Shown here: positions 11,745 to 24,100 of the stretch, piece after piece | Numbering within the stretch: the stretch's first letter is position 1 | Layout of the letters: each line of letters starts with the position of its first letter | Origin: Myxocyprinus asiaticus | Lineage: Eukaryota; Chordata; Actinopteri; Cypriniformes; Catostomidae | Length of the DNA stretch: 64,000 bases | Assembly (NCBI RefSeq): GCF_019703515.2 | Contig: NC_059348.1 | Span: forward strand, 25,443,656 to 25,507,655 | Direction: 5' to 3' | Notes under the pieces: generated by a model | Databases searched by the model: none | The model's input: only the letters and a program-made list of their open reading frames with translations | What the model was told of the DNA's origin: nothing | Position numbers and translations under genes: made by a program

Positions 11745-12455
11745 AGCACTGCAAAGGGTGGTGCGAACTGCCAGACACATCATCGGAGGTGAGCTTCCCT
11801 CCCTCCAGGAAATATATACAAGGCGGTGTGTGAAAAAAGCTCGGAGGATCATCAGAGACTCCATACACCTGAGCCATGGGCTGTTCTCACTGCTACCATC
11901 AGGCAGGCGGTATCGCAGCATCAGGATCCGCACCAGCCAACTTCATGACAGCTTCTTCCCCCAAGAAATCAGACTTTTGAACTCTTGATCTCCCATGATC
12001 AAAATACATCAGCACTGCACTTTATTACCCTTACTCTTATATCTCACACCGGACTGTCATAAATTATATTATTATTATATTATATTCTCTCTTAACAACT
12101 TACTATCAACCGACAGCCTGAATGTCAATACAGTACAATACAACCTACTGTACATTCTATATATACTATATATATACTTTTTTATATTTTTTTATTTTTT
12201 ATTTTTATTGAATAATGTGTATCTATATAGTGCGTATTGTATACTGTACAGTGTATGTTATTATTTGTATATTGTTGAGTGTAATTATGTGTATAACAGA
12301 TGTTTAAATTGTGCTGTGTTAATTTGATGTTATTGTAAATTGGTACTGTCTCATCACTGTCACGACTGCTATGTTGATCGGAACTGCACCCAAGAATTTC
12401 ACACACCATTGCACTTGTGTATGTGGCTGTGTGACAATAAAGTGATTTGATTGAT

Positions 12456-12458
<3 letters not shown>
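11745..12458 (+). mobile_element. Rex1/CR1-like LINE, 3' end fragment
   Basis: An open frame at about 11745-11988 encodes the conserved C-terminus of ORF2 (LQRVVRTARHIIGGELPSLQ; GLFSLLPSGRRYRSIRIRTS; FFPQEIRLLNS, then stop). The 3' UTR ends TGTGTGACAATAAAGTGATT and a short TTGATTGATTGA repeat, the usual tail of these teleost elements. Severely 5'-truncated. The tail runs into the (TA)n tract. Confidence 0.75.

Positions 12459-12512
<54 letters not shown>
12459..12512. repeat. (TA)n microsatellite
   Basis: About 54 bases of uninterrupted TA, joining the LINE tail to the Tc1-like terminus. A TA-rich site is the natural target of Tc1/mariner insertion. Confidence 0.95.
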
Positions 12513-14128
<1,616 letters not shown>

Positions 14129-14154
14129 TATATATTCTGGATTCTTATGAAACA

Positions 14155-14388
14155 CACTCAAAAAAATAAAAAAATAAAAATAATATACATATATATATAT
14201 TTAAGAATTACACCTTTCAATTTCATAACAAAATTCCATCAAATTTAAGTAATCTTAAATAAAAAACTAAATAAAGTTTTATTAACTGAATTTTGTTGAA
14301 CATCACACAATTCAATTTGACGCAATTTTATTATGACATTTAAATGCTAAGTAAATCTTAAGGATAGGCTAAAATATTTTTTTGAGTG
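14155..14388. mobile_element. MITE with CACTCAAAAAAA termini
   Basis: Left end CACTCAAAAAAATAAAA at 14155 and right end ATATTTTTTTGAGTG ending at 14388 form a terminal inverted repeat around 234 bases of AT-rich, non-coding sequence. A second copy with the same termini is at 47328-47989. Confidence 0.6.
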
Positions 14389-14549
14389 CATTTATTCTTT
14401 AAAGGGATAGTTCACCCCAAAAATAGTTTTCCTCTGCAGAACACAAAGATTTTTAGGAGAATATTTCAGCTCTGTTGGTCCATTCAAAGCAAGTGAATGG
14501 TGAACAGAACTTTGAATCTCTAAAAAGCACATTAAGGCAGCATAAAAGT

Positions 14550-15015
14550 TAGGGATGCACCAATACCACTTTTTCTCTTCCGATCAGATACCAGTGTTGT
14601 TGTTGTTTTTTTTTTTTGCATAATCAGTTTAGAATATCTTTACATTATTGTGTGGAACTAATTGGGAGTACTCTTTAATATGTAAAGAAACACAAACCTC
14701 TAACTACACATTATTTCAATATAAATGTATAGCTTATTAAGAAACACTTTATTAACTAGTCTACTGGATAATGTAGCAGCAAAATTAACAGTAATTCCAG
14801 TATGTCATCAGTAGAAAAGAAACCAGCGTTTTATTTTTTTATTTTTATTTATTTATTTTTTTTTTTTCAAAAATGTTTCAACTTGCATCTGGACTTTAAA
14901 GGATTCAGATCTCCTTTTCATCAGACATCAGTCCACTTTTCATTCACACAGTTATTTTTTGGAACCCATTCAACTTAAATATTATTATAAATTGTGAACA
15001 AATACTACTGGTGAC

Positions 15016-15055
<40 letters not shown>

Positions 15056-15531
15056 TGTTATTAATATTATTATTATTATTGACTTTTAATTTTAATCTTA
15101 AATACAACAGTAACATATTTAAATCGTGCACTTTTTAAACCCTCATGCTTTTATTTTGACATTACCGCTGTGAAGGCTAAAAATAGCCGCGAGTGCATCA
15201 CCAGCCTGTGCATGAGTTTGTGTCAGCAGAGCAGCACCATTCACTAACGCGCTGGCGCTGCGCATACTATATATTTACTTATTAAACACAGCCTTTCACA
15301 GAGCTATCGCACGTCTTCAAGTGGCTTTGAATAAAATGCACGAGTCATATGAACTACTTTAATGGTGTTTTTATGGTTCTTTTATATCATTTTTTTTTAG
15401 CTTGACAGTAACGAACATGACTAACACACAGTATCGGATTTGGATCTGGCTCGTCGGACCGATACCCGATCCGTTTAAAAGCTTCGGTATCGGAGCCGAT
15501 ACCAATCCAGGTATCAGATCAGTGAATCCTA
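14550..15531. mobile_element. hAT-type element (TAGGGATGCACC) nested in a MITE, 8-bp TSD
   Basis: Begins TAGGGATGCACCAATACCAC and ends CAGATCAGTGAATCCTA. Flanked by the perfect 8-bp duplication ATAAAAGT (14542-14549 and 15532-15539). Subterminal blocks pair as CGATCAGATACC and GGTATCGGAGCCGATACC. No transposase frame. Contains a (TAA)n tract at 15016-15053. Confidence 0.8.
15016..15053. repeat. (TAA)n microsatellite
   Basis: About 12 uninterrupted TAA/ATA units inside the nested hAT element. Confidence 0.9.
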
Positions 15532-16012
15532 ATAAAAGTAATCCATAAGACTCCAGTGGTTAAATCCATGTCTTCAGAAGCGATGCGATAAGTGTGGGTG
15601 AGAAACAGATCAATATTTTAAACTTGTATTACTATAAATCTTCACTTTCACATTCTTTTGTTTTTGGTGATTCTCATTCTTCATGCATGTCACCATCTAC
15701 TGGGCAGGGAGGAGAATTTATAGTCAAAAATGACAATATTAATCTGTTTCTTTCTCACACCTATCATAGCACTTTTGAAGACATGGTATAAAAGTGAAGT
15801 CTTATGGATTAATTTTATGCTGACTTCATGTCCTTTTTGGAGCTTCAAAGTTCTTTTCACCATTCACGCATTGTATGGACCAACAGAGCTGAGATATTTT
15901 TCTAAAAATCTTCGTTTGTGTTCTGCAGAAAAAAGAAATTCATACACATCTGGGATGGTATGAGGGAATGATGAGAGAATATCTATTTTTGGGTGAACAG
16001 TTCCTTTAAATG

Positions 16013-17820
16013 AAAATGAGTGTAATGAGATTTGACCCAATTAAATGCATTTTAACCTGATGAAATGAGAAAAGATGCATTCTTTTACACAAACATAACA
16101 AAAAGGTCTGGCTATATTTGCAATGGATTGGTAAATATTTGAGACTTAGATTGTATTTACTTAATTTGATGTGCCAAATCACAGTAGATACAGACATTAA
16201 ATACTTCAGGCTTCTAAAGAAGTTCTAATCAGAAAAAAACTTGGCAGGGTTTATAGTCAAATTACATGGTGGTTAAGGTACAAATACATTTACCATACTT
16301 AAAATTCTACCTATAAAGTATTCATGTTTAGGCTAAATGTCCAGCTAAAAAGCAATAACGTAAGTGTTTGACAATCAAAACACCACTAGATGGAGGTCTA
16401 ACATCTGTCAGTGGTGAATTATAGGGCTTTTCTCACTACTCCAACCCCTGGGTCAACATTATTTTTTGACCTTGGGTTAAACTGTCATGAAACCCCCCTT
16501 TTAACCACTGGTTAAACAATGTTTTACACTTGCAATTTTTAAAGAGCCAAGGCAGAATTATCAACTGGGCATGTGGGGGACATGACCCGGAGCCCCAAAT
16601 TTCCAGGGACCCCAAGCAGCGAGTACCCCATCCCTCAGTACCAATCACCACTCTAGAACAACACAAGGGTCGTTTTGTTGTTTTGTGTACTGTGGAGATC
16701 ATTAAATGAAGGGCCCCTTTAAATATAATAAATAATAAATAAATAGAAGAGCACAGGGGCCCATGAACTAAGTTAAGTTTTTCTCCACTGCAGTAATAAA
16801 TATATGAGAGATAACAAACTCTTTACAATAAGAACTGGGCACACGGGTATATAAGAGGGTAGGCAAAAGATGCGTTGTGGTCTTGTCATTTATTACTTCC
16901 CAAAGCGATCACTCAGGGTCGCTGTTTTCTACTGCCTCTTGAATGCTCCTGTGTAAAATCTTAATTTGTTTCCCTGCATGTGCTGTAGTGTAAACGACAT
17001 AAGAATTTTCATATGAAGAGGAGAAAGATCAACTATAATCTTACCAAAGCAATAAAGGTGTGTGACACAAATCAACACAATCTACACTATATATTTTCAT
17101 ATCTCAGAAATGCATCTATAAATACTCTATAGTGACCCTAACTACAGACAATTTTGATGACTTATATAAGACTAAGAATCAGACAGTATGTGTGGATAAC
17201 TATGAATTAAACATACAATCATACAGAATACAACCAGATGATGACAACCAAGGTGCCAACCAAAAAGGAGACCAGCTTTGCTTACATACTTCTATTTGAT
17301 TCATTTTAGGGACAGATTTGACAAACAGGAATGTAGTGAGTTGTGACTGCTGATAAGAATCATTTGGAAATTTGTATGTCAGTTTATCTTAAAAGTATGT
17401 TTTAAAGCCAAGGGAATCACAGATGTTTGTTTTCAATATTTTTTTTTACCACCAACATTTCACAAAAGGCTAATTGAAATGTAAACATATTTGTCATCAA
17501 CAGTGACAATAGTCTGATAATTGCACAATGCCTTGCTCTGAACAATACAAGTAATTCTAAATGGATTATACCAACATGAACTCTGGATTCCTTTACATCT
17601 TCTTAAAAGACCCACATTTAACATTAACACAAAATACATTTAGAGTAGTCCACAAAACGAGTTCACTGTAAGAAGAGGATAACCTGCAATTGTTACACTT
17701 AGGAGCTATCCCTTGGCTAACCCTTTAGAATTAGTTTTGTTGGTGTAACCTAATCAAGTTGATTCGGACATGTTAAATAGTAACCTAAATTAACTGATTT
17801 GAAATGTATGTATATGCGGC
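16013..17820. other. Intergenic, no gene recognised
   Basis: AT-rich sequence without convincing coding or RNA-gene signals. A patch at about 16430-16530 has an inverted pairing (CCCTGGGTCAACATT against GACCTTGGGTTAAAC, GGTTAAACAATG) suggesting an old MITE fragment. Otherwise nothing assignable. Confidence 0.4.
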
Positions 17821-17827
17821 ACGCACA

Positions 17828-17831
17828 CGCG

Positions 17832-17925
<94 letters not shown>
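17828..17925. repeat. (GC)n-(AC)n compound microsatellite
   Basis: A short GC run (17828-17840) followed by about 85 bases of uninterrupted AC. Poly-Thr/His and poly-Cys/Val reading frames across it are artefacts. Confidence 0.97.
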
Positions 17926-17929
<4 letters not shown>

Positions 17930-17943
17930 TACACACCCAACAG

Positions 17944-18154
17944 CCACAACATTAAAACCACCTGCCTAATATTGTGTAGGTCCCCACAGACTGGTTTGAA
18001 CTGACAAAGTCTATGGTAACTCAGATAACCGCTCTGCACATCTGTGGTGAGCAGAATGGCATCTCAAAATGCTATTCTGAGATGCGGGTTGGAACGGTTT
18101 TGGCGGCACAAGGGGGACCTACACAATATTAGGCAGGTGGTTTTAATGTTGTGG
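17944..18154. mobile_element. Tc1-type MITE with perfect 40-bp terminal inverted repeats
   Basis: 17944-17983 (CCACAACATTAAAACCACCT onward) is the exact reverse complement of 18115-18154. The 130-base core keeps a scrap of transposase sequence (TAACTCAGATAACCGCTCTG; GTGGTGAGCAGAATGGCATC), so this is an internal-deletion derivative of an autonomous Tc1-like family. A different piece of what looks like the same family occurs at about 43611-43735. Confidence 0.85.
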
Positions 18155-18172
18155 TGGATCAGTGTATATATA

Positions 18173-18332
18173 CACTACCGGTCAAAAGTTTTGAAACACT
18201 TGACTGAAATGTTTCTCATGATCTTAAAAATCTTTTGATCTGAAGGCGTATGCTTAAATGTTTGAAATTAGTTTTGTAGACAAAAATACAATTGTGCCAC
18301 CATAATAATTTATTTCATTATAAAACTAAAAT

Positions 18333-18371
<39 letters not shown>

Positions 18372-18725
18372 TGACTTGGACCAAATAATAAAGCAGCCAT
18401 TAAGTGCCCAACATAGATGGGAACACCTTCAATACTGTTTAAAAAGCATCCCAGGGTGATACCTCAAGAAGTTGGTTTAGAAAATGTCAAGAGTACATTT
18501 CTGAAATATCTAAGCAAAGGGTGACTACTTTGAAGATGCTAAAATATAACACAGTTTTGATTTATTTTGGATTTGTTTAGTCACAACATAATTCCCATAG
18601 TTCCATTTATGTTATTCCATAGTTTTAATGACTTCACTATTATTCTAAAATGTGAAAAAAAAATAATAAAATAAAATAAAATATATAATAAAGAATGAGT
18701 GTTTCAAAACTTTTGACCGGTAGTG
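18173..18725. mobile_element. Tc1/mariner MITE (CACTACCGGTCAAAAGTTTT)
   Basis: Termini CACTACCGGTCAAAAGTTTT at 18173 and AAAACTTTTGACCGGTAGTG ending at 18725 are perfect inverted repeats, flanked by TA on both sides. The 553-bp body is AT-rich and non-coding. It includes a (TAA)n run at about 18333-18369. It starts only 18 bases after the previous MITE. Confidence 0.9.
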
Positions 18726-18739
18726 TATATATATACAAA

Positions 18740-19310
18740 CATCTGATATATGTATATATATACAAACATCTGATATATACATTGTGATAGGCTACTATTT
18801 ATTGCAACATTCTTAGTGAAAAACAAATAACAATAAAAATCACATCCACAGCGTTTGCAATTATAGATATTTCTTGATAATGATCATGAATTGCAAACTG
18901 ATATTTCAGTGGATCCCAATGTACGAGTAATCAGATTGGGTTAAAAACATGTTAAATGTCAGTGTTCCAGAGCTTCAAATATGCATCTTCAAATTACTTT
19001 ACAAGTCATGTAAGACATTTCCAATATTATAAAACCATGAGACAAATATTCTAACTATGAATGCACCAACTGCAGAAAAAAAAATTATATACATATTCAT
19101 AAGTATTACACAGTGTTTAGGTATGAGAAACCAAAGACTTTATGGTATAGCATGATTAAACTGAATAATGGTTTGTGACACAACCAATCATGATCACGGT
19201 ATTAATCTAAGCGTTCCATGCAATGTGGTTCTTTTTATATAGATTAAGAACAATACAATACAATTCAATATTTCTAACAAAATATATTGCATCTGTAAAG
19301 CAGAATGATA
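18740..19310. other. Upstream flank of ivns1abp, no gene seen
   Basis: AT-rich sequence with a short tandem pair (ATACAAACATCTGATATAT at about 18734 and 18760). No coding or RNA-gene signal. Confidence 0.4.
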
Positions 19311-19319
19311 TAATTTCAA

Positions 19320-19500
19320 GTAAGAGCTGAGCGCTCTTTGTCCCTCCCATCGTGCTGCTGTCGTCATCGGTGACGCAGCATAGTTAAGCGCGCGCTCTGT
19401 CTGGTTAACGGCGGTGCGTCATGTCAGCATTTCTACTAACCGCTCATTTATCTTTGCAGAAACGATGTCTGTCATCTTAAACAGTCAAAGGAGCCTGGTA
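19320..19500 (+). promoter_or_regulatory. ivns1abp: ivns1abp promoter and probable first non-coding exon
   Basis: Local GC/CpG-rich patch in AT-rich surroundings, with a CRE-like GGTGACGCAG at about 19368 and GCGCGCGCTCT at about 19388. A good donor CCTG|GTAAGA at 19497/19498 would end a 5' UTR exon spliced towards the coding exon whose acceptor is at 21158. A possible second leader exon begins near 20648. Inferred from composition and splice signals only. Confidence 0.45.
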
Positions 19501-21168
19501 AGACTTTCAACTCGGGCTTTGGGGTGAAGTTAAGCTGTTTTTGTGGATTAGGTTGGGTTTAAGTTTCAGTTAGCAGCACTGGCGCCCGAAGTTCTCGTTG
19601 TAGTTGTGAACTATTAAAGAAAAACCACTTTGTTTTTGTTTTGCCTATAGGTTTGTTTGCCCTCCGACTTGAATTTTGTTTGAGTATTCAGTCAATTATA
19701 TATTATCCGGTTTTGTTCATGACGGTATTCTCGTATTTTCTTATGGTGGGTGTTGGTTTGGACAGTCGTGCTGGTAGCGTGTTTATAAAACTGAATTTGC
19801 GCTTCACTGTATCTCTGAAACATACTGGACTGGAATTATTGCAGTTCATCTGCCCAGTCAGCTGGATAAAGTGTGTCACGTCCGATCCCTTTAACCGTTA
19901 ACAAAACAGCTGGCTACTTTCAGAGCATCATTATTCATTATTCATGCCAGGGACGTTGTATATTTTTCAACAAACACATATTTCGTCTGTCCGAGTTGTT
20001 GCATGTCATATAACCCACCACTTGTGTTTATGTTGCAGAAGCTGTGAAAATAAGTTTAGGAGACGTCACGTGTGTTGAGGTGTTTCTGGTTGAATCTCTA
20101 AAACAGTTCCTGCTCGCGCTCCGTGTCTCATGCGCGCTAACCACATCCTGAAATAAACATTAAACCCGGACAAACACAATCCACTAAACAAATACTGGCA
20201 TGAATAGTTGCTTTTGTTTATCTGACAATTATATTAACGGCATATTATTTAGAATCCTGTATTTCATTTACTCTACTTTTACTCTGCACAATGACAATAC
20301 AATGTAATCTAAATGAGAAAGTTAAGTTTTAAAGTGGAATTTGTGGTCTATGGGTATTTTTTTTAGAGGAAGGATATAATGTTTGTTTGTTCACACCATA
20401 AATACAGGTTGGCTTATCAAAGTTGTTGGGTACTGCGTTTGTGTTGTGGATACCGCAGTTGAGTGATCTTTGAGATTTATACTTAAAACCACATTAATTG
20501 TTGTTCCTGCACAGAAACTTGATGACTGTCGTAAATCTTTCAGGAAACACAGTTTTATTTTTTGTTAAATTCTTCTGAATATTCTAAATATCTCTTGTAA
20601 ATTGCCATGGATTAATTCAATGTGTTTCTCTTGTTCTCCTCATCAGGTCATCATGGATTATAAAGGGGAAAAACTTGTATTTTTTTAACACACGTTAGAC
20701 ACAATTGATCATCACTAAGTCTGTGAAGTTGGAGCAGCCACTGCTTCTTTTCTGCTGCATTCTACCTTCTGTTGAAAAACCTACTTAAACAATTGAACAA
20801 GATTCTTCTGTTACATCTACTTGGTAGGTGTGTTTCCTCACCAAGCCTGCATGGAATCTGTGCCTATAGAAAACTAGATTTCTACAGATTGGGATTGTCT
20901 GTGAAGTTTTACACATCCTCCAGTCTTTGCATGTTAGTTTATTAAATGTTTTGCATACTTTAATAAAGCTTTCAACAACCAATTTGAATATACTAATATC
21001 TGAACAGATTTTATGACATTTAAATCAACTGCATGCATTTTCTCCTTCAATCAATGCAGAAAATGTGTAAAACCAGCCAAGATTATTAAAACTGTATTCT
21101 GGGTTTAACAACATTCTCATTTTGCTTCTTTTGCTTTCCTCCTCTATGTCTCTAATAGATCCATCAAC

Positions 21169-24100
21169 ATGTTTCCTAACGGGTGTTTGATATTTGAAGA
21201 TGAGGGCTTCCGTGATTCTACTGTGGTCAAGATGAATGCTTTACGGAAAAGCGGCCAGTTTTGTGATGTCAGACTGCAGGTAAGATCAGAAAAACACATG
21301 CATTGTGATCATCTTTTCTTAAGGCCTTGATATACTTCATACAGTATCGAAGAACAAATGGTTGTGATGTCATTTAGAACAAAATCCTGCCAAAAAGGTG
21401 TTTTTGAGTTTGTTTCGGTGGTTCGTAACAGCTCGCCGGGGTGAACTATTAGGAAAACTTCTGACCAGCTGCTAAACATCTTCTTACTGTCAATGGTCCA
21501 CGCCATCGGTGGATGTGACCTGGAGCTCCACCTACCTTGAGGCCGACAGCTAAATCTGTTTACGTTCTTCAGTCAGTCAAAATCAGTCAACATGAACACA
21601 CCGGCATGTAGAGTTATTAGCGAACTGGTGCAAATATACCTACATCTGTACAATCCTTCACATAGAGACATTTTTTGTTTTTTTTTGTTTGATTAGTCTA
21701 CAAAGGGAATCAAATCCTTTGAAATACTTTCAAGTGCCCATTTCCTCATGTGCTATCTGCAGCAAAAGCCTGCATTCACACATCTGCCCAAAGTAAAATA
21801 TGCCTCTCTTCTCATCATTCTTTTGTCTGTTTTTTCCCCATTTACACTCTTATACACCCACTTTGCAGTAGTATCATCACAAATTACAATAACAGAGTGT
21901 AATCGGCATAGCGGTAGCGCATAGTATAGCGTGTTGTTAGCTCAAGAGCTCCATGAATTCAGAATGCAAACATGGCAAATAAAACATTTTCTACTGCATA
22001 TATATTACTTTAAATCATCATTGATTGGTTAAAACAGTTTTTGTTTTTCTTTTTTCGCTGACATCATGTGACTTCTACTCACTAAATGAGGCACAAAGTC
22101 ATTAACACATTTTATTGTCACATTAGTTAAGGTTTTCCATGTTGTCTTGAGCATCCTCATATTTAATTGGACCTCTAAACGCCATCCCACAGTGGTGGGG
22201 CAGCTGTCTGAATGTTCGCAAACAGTATACTGTTGCTTGGCTTTTTCGAGCTTCTTTTTACCCCTGAACGAAGAAGAACTTCTACAGAAGTGTATTGGGG
22301 CCTTCAGTGTCCAATGAAAACACCTTTATTGATGATGGTCCTTTTTCAGGTCTGTGGACATGAGTTTATGGCCCATAAGGCTGTGCTGGCCTGCTGCAGT
22401 CCTTACCTGTTTGAGATCTTTAACAGTGACTCTGAGCCACAGGGTGGGGTTTCACTGGTCAAATTTGATGACCTCAACCCAGATGCTGTGGAGATCTTGC
22501 TCAGCTATGCCTACACCACTCAGTAAGTATATTTACTAAGCATTAAAGCTCTGTATTGTATATGCTAGCAAGAGGTTCCATATACCCCTTTTTTTGTTGA
22601 CAGGCTGAAGGCAGATAAAGATCTGGTCAGTGATGTGTACTCTGCAGCAAAAAAGCTTAAATTGGACAGGGTCAAACAGGTATGTGCAAGCGCATAGTTA
22701 AACTTTCCTAATGTATACAATTCTATACAGTTTCTGAGCTATAGAATCCTCTTTCTCTTGTGCAGCTCTGTGGAGACTACCTGCTATCAAAAATGGATTG
22801 CCAAAGTGTCATTTCCTATCGCAATTTTGCTAGTAGCGTGACTGATTGTCGGCTTTTGAGCAAGATTGACAGCTATATCCATGACCATCTTCAGGAGATC
22901 TCTAAACAAGATGACTTCCTTAAACTTCCTCGACTGAAGGTGAGTCGAGAAATGGAAATCATTATCATATTTTAAGTCTTGGAGTGTTTTGAATGTATGG
23001 CTAATTTCTATCTCTATTCCTTATTTCTTTTGTGTGTGATTTTTCTTTTGCTAGTTGGATGTTATACTAGAGGAGAACCTGAACCTGCCAGGTAATGGTA
23101 AACTCTACTCAAAGGTGATAAGCTGGGTGCAGCGCAGCTTGTGGAAGAATGGAGATCACCTGGAGAAGCTGATGGAAGAGGTCAGTATTGTCTTTAACTG
23201 TTCTTTTGGCTTCCTCGTGTTCCCTAAATTCCTATTCAAAGGTTGATTCTGAGCCCCCACCCCCCCATTCTTCTGCCTATGAGTTTTGCCCTTAACCTTG
23301 TAAATTTTGCAGTATGTGCTCCTCAAAATACTGAAATTGAACTGTTTTCCAGGTGAGCCGAACTAACTGTTCAGTTTTTTCCCCCTTTCTCTTTCTCTTT
23401 TTCTTTTTTTTTTTTTCTGTACTGACCTGAATTGAATTTTGGCTACTTGCCATTTACTCTCTTTCTACTTTCTCTTTCTGCTCTTGGGAGTATTACTATC
23501 TTGATTCTAATGGCTGCTCCTCCCTATTGATCTCCCCATCTCTTCTATAGGTTTAGTAATGCACAGCAAGAGCAGATTTGACAAGGCCTGATGAAGAATG
23601 CAAGATCCCAACCGCCAATGCTTCTTAGTCAGCCAACCAAAAGACGTGTGCACAGGGTTCCCGAGAGTACTGGAGTTATTTTTTCCTCTCTTTTTGTCTT
23701 TTTCCAAATCCCATTGTGCTGCAATTGGTTTAGATGGGTCTTTGGCCCAAAGCAAAGTTGCTTTTAATAGGAATGATCTCTCCTTCCAGCATTCTTTACC
23801 ATCACAGTGACCATAGACACGAGAGGTCATGGCTCTCTCAAGGTCCAAGCAGCACAAAGTTGTCCAAGACCTCCCTCAAAACAACTGACTCCACTGCTCA
23901 GGAAACAAGACAGAGTGTTGCTTTGCACTTGTTATGGAAACACCCACATGGGTCTTGTTGATGTGTTGTTGTTGCAGGTGCAAACGCTGTACTACTCAGC
24001 AGATCACAAATTGCATGATGGGAGCCTGCTTGAGGGGCAGGCAGATATCTGCAATTCTGAGGATGACCACATCCAGTTTGTGCAGGTACAAGGCTGGTTT

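Larger units (their letters stand above)
14402..16012. mobile_element. MITE of the 'GGGATAGTTCACC' family (Q), split by a hAT element
   Basis: The left arm AAAGGGATAGTTCACCCCAA at 14402 continues to 14549. The element resumes after 15539 (AATCCATAAGACTCCAGTGG) and ends GGGTGAACAGTTCCTTTAA at about 16011. Internal blocks match the copies at 9375-9760 and 45745-46418. The middle contains a partial inverted duplication of the arm sequence. Non-coding. Confidence 0.75.

Noticed and set aside
17750..18039. Open frames of poly-Cys/Val and poly-Thr/His
   Set aside because: They are translations of the (AC)n microsatellite and have no independent coding evidence; the same applies to 42495-42803.
23507..23961. 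Overlapping open frames in the ivns1abp intron before exon 6
   Set aside because: No homology, inconsistent frames on both strands, and no splice signals linking them to the kelch gene.
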